Positions 46,891-60,508 of a DNA stretch of 64,000 nucleotides are shown here, in pieces. The position numbers were made by a program, and so were the translations under genes. Source of the stretch: Caprimulgus europaeus (lineage: Eukaryota > Chordata > Aves > Caprimulgiformes > Caprimulgidae); the NCBI GenBank assembly GCA_907165065.1, contig OU015528.1:40415515-40479514 (forward strand). Direction: 5' to 3'. Position 1 is the stretch's first letter; each line of letters starts with the position of its first letter. The notes below the pieces were generated by a model that was not told the origin of the DNA, did not search any database, and worked only from the letters and a program-made list of their open reading frames with translations.

Positions 46891-49800
46891 TAGCTTTTTG
46901 TAGGAAGAAGTTGAGTTTGTTTCACCTGGGAACAAATATTGATTGATTAGTAATGCATCTGACAGTAAATTGCATGGAATCTGTGTTTTGCACAGCCAGC
47001 TACTGGTTTAGCATTTACACTCATCACACAACTACTGTCACTCTGTTTAGAAAAATAGAATGCATCGAATATTTAAGCTGTAAATATAATGATTTTGCTA
47101 GTAACTTTCTCAGTCAGTGAAAGTTTGTCAATATTAATCCTATATGGATACATCTAAAAATCCTATATGGATACATCTAAAAATGCAAACAACCTTTTTC
47201 TACTCTTCTTTTTTTCCAGCTGATTCTGATTTGCTTCCTTTTATACTTTGTTGTCCTTAAACCAGTTGTTAATAATTCCTATAGCTACAAATACTGTCCT
47301 TCAACTTTCCCAAAAGAACAGAGAAAACCAAAACTCTATAATCAAACATAAATATATAAATATGAAGAAAATTTGTAAACCTTAAATAGCTTTGTTAGGC
47401 ACTTGTCATAAAAAAAAATAATTTAAAATAAATGATAAAATTAGGATTAAATGAAGTTGCTTAAATAATGAATTATACAGATTTTTCAAAGTTAGCAAAA
47501 TGTTAAGAACTTCACAGGAATCACTTTGAATGAAAAATATTACACATTTGACTTCAGCTGCTGCTCAGGGAAATAATGTTATTGATCTGAATGCTTCTAA
47601 CAGTAATTTATGGATTTCAGAAATAAGCTCATTTGTAAAGTATGCCTTGAGTGTAATCTGAACTCAAGTTACGAATTTATATAATGCAAATGGAAAACCA
47701 TTCCAGCATTCAAAAACCTTAAAGCTAGTATATATATTCTATTGCTTCTGTTGATCTTCTGGAAATATCAAAGATATTAAAAAGATAATCTTCAGTGATG
47801 GCATTCAAAGTCCATCCAGTGTTTCCAATAAAAATACATACATGTAAATCTGAAGAGTTAAAAAGCTAATAAAATAAAACATAAGGTTTGTATGTTCTGT
47901 CACATACATGATGCTCTGGAAGGATGGAAATTCAAAGACTTCATAAAATATTAGGTATTGTGAATACATTCAATATTCAACATGCTGCAGATGTGTCCTG
48001 GGACCATAGGGTGTATTTCCTGATGCAGATGAATTCATTGTATGTTATTGTAAATCAGTAGCATAAACTCTGAGTGTTTGGAAATATCACTCCAAGATAT
48101 GGATAGAAGTAGGATAGGTTTATATGTACAGTTACAGTAGTAGCATGGTGTATGCTATTTGGATCACTCCCAAGAGGTCTGATGAAACAAAGACATTGTT
48201 TTAACTTACAGAAAAGTATCCTCACAATAGCAAATGAATAAAGAATTTAAAGACTTAAGACTGGGCGTATTAAGGATTTACATGTAAGATTATAGACAGA
48301 CATTGCTTTTTCAGGTTTAGAACATCTATTGTTTTATCACCTACACTTCCTTATCAATGTCAATGTCTTAAATGATATGCTTTGTGAAAAATGGCTGATT
48401 AGTTAATAACTTAAATTAATTGACACCTCTCAGAAAAACAGCAAATGCTGCCATATTAACCTAATTTCAGACTTGATAAAGTCATCACAGTGAACTGTCA
48501 GGAGTCTACAGGAGTCTTAAGCCCTGTCATGACTCCATGGGTGAACTGTTGACTAGAAGTATAGGACTGAAGGTAGGATACTGTTGATTCACAAAGGAGT
48601 CTAAAATACAGTGATGTGGCAATCACTTAATCAAATAAATTAATAAAGTAACTAGTGATATAGCAAGAAATATTGCAGTTATGGTTTAAAGCTAAACTTT
48701 CAAATACTTTAATGTTAAGATGAAAATTATTAGGATGAAAAGGTACTTTTATTTCTGATCAAAAGATGAGTGAAGCAGATAAGTGTCTTTTAAAATCACA
48801 TCAAATTGTCTTTCAATCAGTCCTTTCTTTGGGTCCAAACACATTTTACTGGGACTAACTCATGTAACATGATACTTTGAGTTGTATTACAAGATGGTCT
48901 AACACACAGATATATTTAAGTCATTTATAGCTTACTCCTTAAGGCTATTAGATGAAGGTGTTCCTTTGTATTCAGACTAAGTGTTTAGAACATATGATGA
49001 AAAGCTTAGATTAATCTAGTTTTAGCTTTAAAACAACCTGTATTACTTGTAATTTTCAGTATAACAGCAGTTCAATTTACTAGAAAAGGAATTTATGATG
49101 CATTGGAATTAATTCCTAGATATACATACTTGAACAATATTTCTGTACCAAAAATTCTCTATAAATAAGATCTTTAGTAGCTGTGATTTGTTTGTTTGTT
49201 TGGTTGGTTTTTTTTAAGTGAAAGTTATGAGGATTTTAGGTATTCAAACTAATGAGAGTGATTCAGAAAAAGGCACTAATGTATTCTGTTGCCTGAGGCA
49301 TGGCTTCACATTATGAGCTGCTTGGCCAAAGTTCCAGCTCAATATATTCTTGCTCCTCTCTCAGTCCCTGCTACTAGCCCATCCTCCCTATCTGAGAAGC
49401 ACTGTCTCCACAGTTTTTTCAGTGTGGTTTTTTTATGGAAATCAGTTATGAACTTGGTTAAAAGGCCAAGAATCCTGACATCCCACAGATAATACTAGCA
49501 TATTTCTCTAGGGAGAAAAAAGAGTCCCAAACCAAACACATTAAAACCCAAATACTCTTGATTAAGTGTCTACACTTTTTTGTAACAGTATTTGTTTACA
49601 GATACAGTAATTTTAGTAGACTTCCCACACAAGACTGTTTGGTATTGACCTCTCAACAATACTATGTAGCCAAGCAAGCAAGTAAGGGGACTGAAAAGAA
49701 AAAAAAAAAAGACTTGACTGTCAATATTTATGGCTATAATGTGGAGAGGGGATTCAAGTGGAGATGGAGGAGCTAAAAAGTTTTGTGTCTCTTCTTAAGG

Positions 49801-52800
49801 CCAATCTCAAGAATATTTCTGCATTTTATATTAGACAACCACTAGAATAAAAACAGGAACCAAAAACTTGGTCAATGGGTGAATGGATCTTCTATCACTA
49901 GCTCCAGAGTTACTTTGTTTCAATAAAACAATAGTTTCTAGAGGTGGTGGCTCTTAATTTGAGAACAGCAGGGTCCCTCCCCACTAGAACTTCAAAAATA
50001 AATTTTATTTTGTACTACTACTGAGCATAGATGAAACAGCTACTGGCACCAAGCCTGCCAGCACATCACTCTGAAACAAGAAGCTTGCACTGAAATAGAA
50101 AATCTGCTGTACCTGCCTGCCTATTAAGATCCTCATCAGATAAGAGACATAAGTAGTTTCTGTCTTGATTGCTGGGGTGTTCACTTTGGAAATAGGAGAT
50201 GTAAGGTTCAGTCCCTCGGACTAAAGAACACCTATAGGTTTTCCAACTCTTGGGCAATTTGCCTAACCACACAATATTACAAAAAAGGATTGCTGTGCAG
50301 AGTGGTACAACATCCAACTGTGCTTTCAAAGTAAAGTGTTAAGTGATTCAGCTATGCCACACAAATTATATAGATAGCTGAGCACACAGAAATGTTTTCA
50401 GTCTCTGAACATACATTGCACAGCAGTCTTACATCTGCATTGAGATACCAGGGACCAGTCAAGGTAAAATTATGAAATACACACTTTTCATCACTCCAAA
50501 GCTATTTCTAAAAAAAAAAAAAAACCAACCAATAATCAAGGGAGGGGAAGTCACAATAACAGTAAGACAAACTGAGCTTCTTATATTAAATATGAAAAGA
50601 TTTCAATGACAGATAGGCAATGCATTCAGTTAGAGTTTCAGCTGTTTATAGTGAAATACTTAATCAGTGTACATATTTTCAAAGGTAGAATAGAAATATA
50701 ACTACAACAACAAGTTACTCAGAATAAAAAATGAGAAATCTCTTTTAAAACTCATCCAGTGAGTGACATTTGTACTAATAACATTTCATCATCTGGACAT
50801 AAAACATATTTCACTGGTATTTCCCTTGAAGTGGGAAAGCTAGGCTTTTCTTCGAGATCTATCTGATTTCTGGAAAAAGCCAAATAGTTGAAAATAAAGT
50901 TTTAAAAAGCCTGTTTAAGTATTAATTCAATTAAATTAAATTAACCATTAACAAAATGTTCTTCCCTCTCTGTAAGAATTGAGATCACTGAGCAACTCAT
51001 TTGTTTCGATTTTACTTTCAAGGTCAATACTGAATCTCTGCTTTTCTCATCCTGTGACTGATGTTCAGCAGCTTGTGATAAGAGAGAAACATATTATACT
51101 TAAAATAGAAAAATAAATGTATTTTTCTCAATTCTCATACCTCAGATCCATTTTGCAAAATGACTAATATGCTCCAGTTTATATACAGAAATTGCACTGC
51201 CTCTGTAAATATTTTTTGTTCAGAGTTGGATTACATATAAATTTGAAATAGCACAATTATTTTGAAGTAAAATTAACATTGCAAAACCCATCACAGCTGC
51301 TCTTTATCCAGATTTTCTGGGTTTCTTTTGTACCCTGCATTTACCTCCCCTACGATTCCAGCAAACTGTTCTTTCCTGAAACCTCCAAAGCATTCTATTC
51401 CATTCCTTACACTTCCTATTTTAAATAAAAAAAAAAAAATCACTAAAATGTAATATAAAGTGGAGATTGTGATTCTTGCCCATAGCTGTATAATTTTTCA
51501 ACAGAATCATATAGACCTAGACAACAGGAGGCATAAAATTATCTTTAGACTTTGGATAAGAATTAATTCAACCCATGGCTCCCTTTTTAATCAGACTGTC
51601 TCTTTTTTTTTAATTGATTAAAAAACTGAGAGCAAAGAAACGTTGACTGCTTTTTACTAGAATGATGTTCAAAACCCAGTTTATTGTCTGTAATTTTCTA
51701 GCATAGATAGTACAATAACATGAGTACTGTACAATATCCATTGAATGGTGTCTCTAGGAGTTCATTAAAAACTAGGAACAGATCAGCAAAAAAAAACAAG
51801 GGTAGCAGAGCACAGGAAGAAAAGCTAGAATTAATAAGAAAAAAAGAGGTTGAGACAGTGAACACAACTGTATTTTCACTTGAAAATGATATGATTTTAG
51901 CACTGAGAATAAGAAATCACATCTTCAGAATTTTATGGAAAGTCAGTTGAAATGCAACAAAAAAATTTAAAGGAAAAAAACTATTCAATAAAATAAATTA
52001 AATAAAAATTGTGGAACATGTACAGAATCGCTGTGAGAAGGAGAATACTTTTTTTGTTTCTTAATGCTGTAAATAAGATCATTATTTCCTCCCTTTTTTG
52101 TTATGTTTTTGACTGAAGAACTCATAAAGCCCCTGCCAGCCACTAATTTGTACTAGTACACTTTAGGGCAAACTGAAATAGTTAGACGTGTTTTTTTAGC
52201 AAACAGAGAAGGACAGAGATAAAGGCATTTCCCTCTTGGTTAGAAATAATGGAGTATAAAAATTGTAGATATGCAGACATTTATCTGGGGAGATCTAAAT
52301 TGATTTCCAAGTTACATGAAAGACAAAATTTCTCTATCTTGGTACAGAGGATGAATAGTGCAGTTGCTCACACTTGCTTATGTCTGAAGGCTAGTTATTA
52401 CACAGATAAGAACTGCTAGACAAAATGCAGATACATAAATTGTATCATGATAGTAAAGGTACTTCAGAGGGCCATGTTCCCATGTTCAAGGGAGTCTTCT
52501 GACTAGCATGAAAAATCCTGTTTTTTTCAATCCTTAGTATGAAAGTATGTATTCCTGTGTGTCCTCTCTGTGTCATGTACAGGAGGGAATACGTGCATAA
52601 TTTGAGAATTTATATCATTCAGGGAGTAAGAACAGGGAAGAAAATCATTAAGTATTGTAACGTCTCTTGCTGGATTCTGTTAGGGAAATGCTGAGAGACA
52701 AATGGAACACAATATTTCTAAATAAGTCTTCAATACTTATTATTTTTTATGGTAGATACTCTAAGACATTCCAGGCAGACTTGGACTATATGGTGCTAGG

Positions 52801-53874
52801 TATTAGATTTATGAAAAGAACCTTCCCTGTTGAAAATTACGTATACATCTAATATAAGAGAAAGTACATGTCTTGGAATGTAAGTAAATAAATGTACTAT
52901 CTTGGAACAAGTACATTGTGGATACACAGCTATGGATCTTGCTTTATTCTGCCACATGTCATAATAGGCTGCATATTTTTTTTTCCCAACTACATGCCTT
53001 AAAATAAATAAAGTTGTAATTACTCTGGCATCAAAGCAAACATCTAACCAAAATAATAGACTGTTAATATACTGTTTCTTGTTATGTTTTGTTCTGCTTT
53101 AGCATTCAATTTAATAATAAAAAGTAAAAAATTGAGAAAAGCAAAAAACAATAGAGGGAAAGGAAGGGATAAATAATTCCTCTGAGTTCTCTGAATGAAT
53201 ATTAAAATGAATAAAATTGAAAGAGAATGATAATAAATAGAAATGCTTCACTAATTTCTCCTGGGAGACAAAAGGACATATAAAAGCTCATTTTGAATCA
53301 GAACTAGATCTAATTGTTCTTTCCTTTATGGAATCATAAAACTTCAACAATCTTCTTCATATACTATTTCAGTCATTGTCTTAAAAATTATAAACTTAAA
53401 TCAAAAATGCTCCTTTATTCTTAATAAAAGTCACCACAAACACTTTGTAAAAGAGAGTTATGGACTAGCCAAAATATTATCTTAGTTATTCTTGCTTACA
53501 AACTGAAAAATCAAGTGAATAAATCATATAAACTTAGGTAATGTAAAGATTTTTTGATGCAGGGTATCATTCCTACCTTCCAAGGTAGAGAACTGTGGAA
53601 CAAAAAAGCAGCACCCAAGTTGTTGTATCTCATTTTAAATGAACTGTTGTACAGCTTTACAAGTAAGTTATTGACCTTGGAAACAAGAAGGGCAGTGAAA
53701 GTGTGAGTGTAACACTAGAAAAAAAGGCCTAGTGTTAGATAGACTGTTAGTAGACTGTTAGGATATGCATATAAATATTTTAAACTTTATTATTGTTATT
53801 GTTATTATTAAAGAATTTCTGTAATTTTTTTTTACTTTCTCTAATACTTTACTTATCTCTAGTAATTGATCTGT
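46891..53874. other. Repeat-poor AT-rich sequence
   Basis: No gene or transposon was recognised over nearly 7 kb. A perfect two-copy 23-base tandem duplication lies at 47137-47182. Small TTTG-type tracts occur at about 49189-49217. The 87-codon minus-strand frame at 50066-50329 has fairly balanced composition but no recognised domain, splice sites or promoter. Confidence 0.5.
47137..47182 (+). repeat. Perfect 23-base tandem duplication
   Basis: Two identical copies of a 23-base unit beginning ATCCTATATGGATACATC lie head to tail at 47137-47159 and 47160-47182. Perfect identity suggests a recent small duplication. Confidence 0.95.
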
Positions 53875-53993
53875 AATAATAATAAGAATAAGAATAAGAA
53901 TAAGAATAAGAATAAGAATAAGAATAAGAATAAGAATAAGAATAAGAATAAGAATAAGAATAAGAATAAGAATAAGAATAAGAATAAGAATAA
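53875..53993 (+). repeat. (AATAAG)n hexanucleotide array
   Basis: A pure run of about 19 AATAAG units from 53881 to 53993 is preceded by a few AAT triplets. No interruptions are visible, which points to recent expansion and likely length polymorphism. Each unit on this strand holds A-rich sequence resembling, but not equal to, a polyadenylation signal (AATAAG rather than AATAAA). Confidence 0.97.
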
Positions 53994-56900
53994 TTCTCTT
54001 TTGTTTAGATTTCAGTTAGACTAATGCTAAATCCTTTGTTTGGTGTATAAAGTCTGTTTTGAGATAGGCTGCACAAGTTGTAGCAAAAAAACCCTAAAAC
54101 TACCTGATGGAAGAATATGGGATACCTAAACTGTAATTTAAATGCATCATAACATCAAAGTAAAGAAGATAAATTAGTGCTTTCTTTGCAATTATGTTAC
54201 TATTACAAGGTTACATTTATAACTAATGACCAGAAAACCATATTTACAAAAAAACAGACAGCCCATATTTACTACCACTATCACAAAAACTAAGGGGCTG
54301 TGACTTTCAGAAGATGTAGAACACATTCCAGTTTACTAAAGGATGATTAAATTTGTACTCGCAGCTCATATATGTTTCTAAAACAACAATTTCTGCTTCT
54401 GTATCTTTACTGAAAGAATGTAGTCAGTATAAATACTGAAAGACAAATAGATACAGTGCATCAAACACTGCTTCTGAACAGCCAGTCCTCAGAGAAATAG
54501 AGAAAGGAAGAAAAGTACCAAATTAAATGTTAAATTATTTGAATCAGATATCAATCAAAACTTTACACAAAAAGTATGTTGGCAACTTGCAAAAAACATT
54601 TCATATCTAAAATATCCAAAATGGAAGTAGAGAAGAGAAGGAAAAGTTTTTGTCACAAAGAAAGAATAATAGATCTTTAATAATTTAAACCATTTTACAT
54701 ATAATTCAGAAAATGATATATGTAAATTTCATATATAAAACAGTAAATAAGGCAGATTTAAATATCATATGAAATTATCATAGTAAACATTACTCTTACA
54801 TAACATTCTTAATTCTCAGCCAATTTCATGAAAGGAAAGACGTATCCCTATTACACTGTAAACTCATGGGCCCCGCTTTCATCTTTTCCTTCAACCTAGC
54901 TGATACATATGATTTGTTTGTTTTATAATATTTTAGTAGTCCTGTAAAAGACTTTATCTAAAAATTTACTTTTTATTCATTTTCATTAAACATTGAAGAG
55001 TGATTGCAATTGAAATCAGAGTACAAATTGTCTTGCCTATATTTGCAATATATTATTAGATATTTTTAATAATAAAATTAAAAATACAGAACTGTTAGGT
55101 TCAATGAGAGTTTTATTTATATTTCAGGATTTAATAGAGTGTTGATTCTATGACAACTCTTTAATGAAGGACACTGAGAGTAATAATTTTGTCATTTTGT
55201 GAAGTCATAACTTTCTCTACAAAAAATCCAACAGAAATTCAGTAATTTTTCTAACCAGATACTGATTTTGACTAAGAAGTACCTCATACAGCCTGTCCTG
55301 TACCAATATTATTTCTACATTATAAAGTTTTCATAATCTTTCCAATGTATTTTTCATTCTCAAATTAATTTTATAATTACTCTTCTAATTAAAAATATTC
55401 AAAAGACTCCTCTTTTTGTGGCACAAGTAAATTTTCTTTCTAGTTATTTTGAGACATTAGACACAGTTAGACACAGTTTAACCTACTTTGTACAACACTA
55501 TGGGTAACGTTCAGAGAATGTCAGCTGGGACAGCTGCATTAGCACATAGAAGATGAAGAAATGTGGTAAGGAAAAAACCAAAGTTTAAGTGGAAAGACCA
55601 ATATACAACCAAAGTGTAGGATAGGTTCTGCTGTAAAAGAAGCATATGAAGGGATTATTTTCAACAGCAATGAAATCACAAATTTTTGGTATGTTAGAGA
55701 AATTATTGAATAACTACCTTATCACAGTTATTTAATCTGCTCTAAAACTGTATTCTCAGGAAATTAAAGTGTAAAATGATTTATGATATTCCTTGAACAA
55801 CCCAGTGACATATATTTTTATAAACCAGACCACTAAAGAGAATGTAGTTATATTACCAGTGCTCTTTAAATGTTTATAAAAGTATTTTGACATTGAATCA
55901 GATTTGCAGTCCAAGAATATACAATTTAAAATTACTTATCTTTAGATTATTGGGAGTAAGACTATTTGCAGACAATAAAGTGCACTGAACTTCAAAGAAA
56001 ATCTGTCAAGATGTGAAATTTGATGTCCTCACTACTATTAAAACTTTAAAAATCCACTCTATGACCACTTAATCTGAAATTTCTTGCTACTGTATACATA
56101 ACAATAATTGAATCTTTCAATGCAGAGACAATGACAACAGCAACAGAAACAAAGGTAATCCATCTTCCAAACCACATCGTTACAAAGAATGTCAATGCCT
56201 GAGATTTAAATTTCTCAATGACCACACGTTGTCTCTCATGCATGTATAAATAACTACAGAGAACATATAACTGGGAATACTATTACAGTAGGTATGAAAA
56301 AATTGCCTGCAGTTACTTTACAGTGTACCTTTTTCTAAATTTAAAAACACTCAGGTTGTATTTTTCATTCTGTTTAATGAATGGAAAATGAGACATGCAA
56401 CATTCTGTTTCATAAATTTCAAATTTTTTCATATACTAGTTAATCCCATGTTTTATAAACTCTGTAAGTAATAATCCTATCTTTTAATATTTGGAACTAC
56501 TCAGAGTTCTGGATCTATAAATCAGAGCATGTTGATCCATTACCACATGGCTCCCTCTAGATGTGCATTTCCTGCCTTCTTGGCAGGACTCTACCATTGC
56601 CTCTCTGACATTCCATGGAGAGCTTTCACAAGCTGCAGGGAACATTCTCTCCTTAATCTAAAACTGATTGCAAAATAAAGATGATATAAAACCAGACAAA
56701 TTATTTTTGACAAGAGCCACAGAGAGAGATTAAATGGTTCTTAGACCTACAGCAGAAGTGCAATGCTCCTTGTATCACAGGAATCTCTGAGCCAGCTTTC
56801 TCTCTCATACAAACCTTCAACTTACCTTTCTGACTCCCCCTAATTTTTGCTAAGCTAAGGAGGACTGTGTGCATTCTTAAGGCAGGATTTTTTTCTCTTT

Positions 56901-59855
56901 GTAACATACTCATTAAAGTAAGTGCTTTTTGCAATACTCATTGCAAAATATTAAAACCTTCTGAAATCTCGATACTCTGCCTCCCTTCTGAAAAGGTATA
57001 AAAGAAAGGTGGACAAGAGATCGTCACAAAGAATTTCTTTCTCTGTCATGCAGAGTGAGTCTACATTAGTGTTTTAGTCCATACTAGGAGTGTGCTTTTG
57101 AAGTGGTCCTACCTTCTTACTGCATTTTAGTTCAAATGCCAGAAATGAACATAAAAAAATGGATTTTATTGTTTTTTTTGTGATGCAGAATCAGCTGATA
57201 TGTTCTAAGAGCATAGCTAGTGACCTCCAAACTCCCATTTAGTCCAGTGGAGCAAATAAAATACAATATGAAGTAAAACCACCCAACATGTTTTTAATGA
57301 GGATATCTCTTTTTTTTTTCTTCTGAGAAGCCATCCTTTTGGGCTGAAGTGGGTCACCTTGCAAGTGCTTTGAGTAAAAACAAATTCTCTTAGACTAAAT
57401 TGGAATTCAAAAGCTCTCATGGTTGAAGAGATGTTGCTGAATCATTTATACCAAAAGCAATATTTCCCTTCATTTAAAAATGTGCTTTCAAGTTAGGTTT
57501 TATATGTCATATTGGAATATAAAGCAAGGTATTAATTTACACTTTACTGTTTTAAGAAGAGCAGAGAAGGGAGTTTGCAGTTCACTTATTGGATAGGTTC
57601 CAGGTATGGAATAAAGTATCAAATTATGCCAAATGGTGTAGGTATAACTTTCAATTTTACTTTCCCTAAAATCCAAAACATTTGCTAAAAATTTAAAACT
57701 AAAGATGAGCACATGATGATAAAAACAATTAGGGTTTAATTTCCTCAGTAGTCTGCACTTTTTACTGTCAGTCAGAAGAAGGAAAGGAAGTTAATTAACA
57801 AGAACTATTTTCAGAGCTCTGCCAATATAATTAATAATGTAGGTATACACAGACACAAATGATGAAGAGGAGTATTGACTTGCCTCATACAAAAAATTAG
57901 GGGTAGAACACCTACAGGATAGTCATTTATTCTTTGATAGTGTTTGATCTATGTCTGGTGCTTGTCCACACGCGCAATTCTACTGTCCCTCTTCATTTAA
58001 GGACTATATTAGATAAAGATGGATGAGACATTTCAGATGGAATCCAGATGTTTCTTTCCCTTTGAATCACTTCTTATTCCCTCTAAGAAATCTGAAACAC
58101 TAGGTCACTCAAGATATTTCTTCTGTGGTACCTTTTAGCATCACTCAAGATACGTCACTCTGCTTCAAAATTTTTAATTTTTGAAGATTGGTATGTGGTC
58201 ATCAATTGCACTGAGTCTTTCCACTGGATCAGAAAGTTGTTACCAGTTTAAAAAATAATCCCCAAATCTCTTTGCCACATTTGCTTTTTTGGTTTGTTTG
58301 TTTGTTGGTTTGTTGGTGTTTTTTTTTTCACTTGTGTAACAGCTACTCCAGAAGTATTCCTTTACTTTGAGTAGCACAAAGTGTTTTAAATTAACAGTCT
58401 TAGGTAAGTAGGTTTGCTAGTCTCCAGTGAACTAAAGCATAAACAGCCCTGATTCCAAATCAACCTTTCAAACAGTGATAAGAAAACAGTAGCAGATGTG
58501 TATGTATGAACACACTGCAGCCAAGACAGAGTAGCTAATGTAGTGCTAATACTTCTAAAAAGATAAAGCACTGGAGTGATCCTCCATAAAAAACCCTGAG
58601 ATACAGCGTCAATCATGTAAACAGCTACTCAATCCAAAATATGAGTCCTCTCTTGAAAAATGCAAGCAATTCTTGAAAATTTAGAGGGTTTTTTTTGTTG
58701 AAAACCATAACTGGCAGCATATTAAATAGGTCTAATATTTCAAATTCTTTTAAAATTACAGGAACAGCAGTCTAAAGTATGTGATAATTGCAGGCAACAG
58801 CCCATGAAGGCTGAACTAGTGAATGGGATTAGAATGTGTCCCCAGAAAGGGACAAACTCTAATGTATTTGCTGACATCATACAAAAGATCTGTAGCTTGA
58901 AATATGGAGGTAAAAGAAAAGTCAGTTATACATAAAATGAAAATGAGAGCAATCTCTTTAGGAGAGTCAGGTTGTTAAGGTAACAGGAGTGACCTTGCGA
59001 AGTAACAGATGGATGAGAGGCTATAGCTGTAGATATAATAAGAGGAAGACATGGAACTGCTGAGGCTCCAGCCTGGTGGAGACTATTTGTTGTCCAAAAG
59101 GAACAATGGCTATTCAGAAGAGAGAAAACTAGAGTAAGATACTAAGGAAGGAGAAATATAATGGTTCCTTGTCAATAGGAAATTACAACCATGTAAAATC
59201 AGGGATGGATATGAGGAATCTGTACATTAGCAATCTTGAAAAAATCATAACTTTTATGCTTTTTATCCATCTTATACAGAAGCTGGCTCCGCTGATTTAT
59301 TTCTAAAATTATTTCACGTAACCTGAACAAACAAGGAAGTAGAAGATAAAAATTAAAACCAAGCATTTTTAATAGAGATCACGACATTTTTAAAACTGAA
59401 GGTGAAGGAATTTTAAAACTATGAAATAAAATCTGAATTCTTAATGTTCAATCTATTTTAACTGATTCCTCAATATTGCAGTTAGAAAATGGAATAATTT
59501 GTTAAGTAAAGGAAAAACATCTGTAAGAAGTACATAATAGGAACGATGTGTGAATTAGAAAATAGATTTCTATCTTCAGTTTGTGACAAGGAACTTCATA
59601 TTCATGCACCAAAGATAAACATTTCTATATTGTTGAAACAATGTAGTACTCAAGCCACTGAGCAGATGTTCAAGGTATATGAGAAAATTTCAGAGAGGAA
59701 GGATTAACTGTGTTGTATGAGATTAATGATGATTGCATCAAATAACATTCAGACAAAATATTTATGTAAATATGTTTCCATCAGGAACAAGAAAATAAAA
59801 TACCTTGACTACAAGTAATAAGAATAATAAGCCAAGCCACAATAAAAATAAAGCT
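53994..59855. other. Repeat-poor AT-rich sequence
   Basis: No transposon or gene was recognised. A TATAAAAG box at 56997-57004, followed 51 bases later by a donor-like GTGAGT, is noted as a finding. Small TTTG/TTGG tracts lie near 58288-58331. Open frames (56046-56243, 56701-56934, 57217-57420, 58386-58616, all minus) have no support beyond length. Confidence 0.5.
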
Positions 59856-60508
59856 ATAGAATCACACAGAATCACAGAATCACAGAATGTCAGGGATTGG
59901 AAGGGACCTCAAAAAATCATCTGGTCCAATCCCCCTGCCGGAGCAGGAACACCTACATGAGATCAGACAGGAAAGCGTCCAGGCAGGTCTTGAATGTCTC
60001 CAGAGAAGGAGAATCCACACCCTCCCTGGGCAGCCTGTTCCAGTGCTCTGTTACCCTCACTGTAAAGAAGTTCTTTCTCAAATTTAAGTGGAACCTCCTG
60101 TGTTCCAGCTTACACCCATTGCCCCTTGTCCTATCATTGGTCATCACTGTGAAGAGCCTGGCCCCATCCCCCTGACACTCACCCTTCAAATATTTATAAA
60201 CATTAATAAGGTCCTCCCTCAGCCTCCTCTTCTCCAAGCTAAAGAGACACCGCTCCCTCAGCCTTTCCTCGTAAGGGAGATGCTCCACTCCCTTAATCAT
60301 TTTGGTGGCTCTTCACTGGACTCTCTCAAGCAGCTCCCTGTCCTTGAACTGTGGGGCCCAGAACTGGACACAAAATTCCAGATGTGGCCTCACCAGGGCA
60401 GAGTAGAGGAGAAGAAGAACCTCTCTTGACCTACTAACCACACCCCTTTTAATGCACCCCAGGATGCCATTGGCCTTCCTGGCCACAAGGGCACAGTGCT
60501 GGCTCAAG
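59856..60508 (-). mobile_element. CR1 LINE 3' fragment, relatively young
   Basis: The plus-strand left end holds repeats of CACAGAAT (59863-59888), the CR1 3' terminal repeat. On the minus strand the element encodes [40 protein letters not shown], then [21 protein letters not shown] and [17 protein letters not shown]. Only one stop codon, a TGA right after RVQ at about 60310-60312, interrupts the C-terminal part of ORF2, so decay is light. It is 5'-truncated at 60508 inside the reverse-transcriptase thumb region, so the catalytic palm is absent. Plus-strand frames at 59887-60429 are antisense. Confidence 0.95.

Noticed and set aside
50066-50329. 87-codon minus-strand frame with balanced composition
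   Set aside because: No recognised domain, no exon borders and no neighbouring coding evidence.
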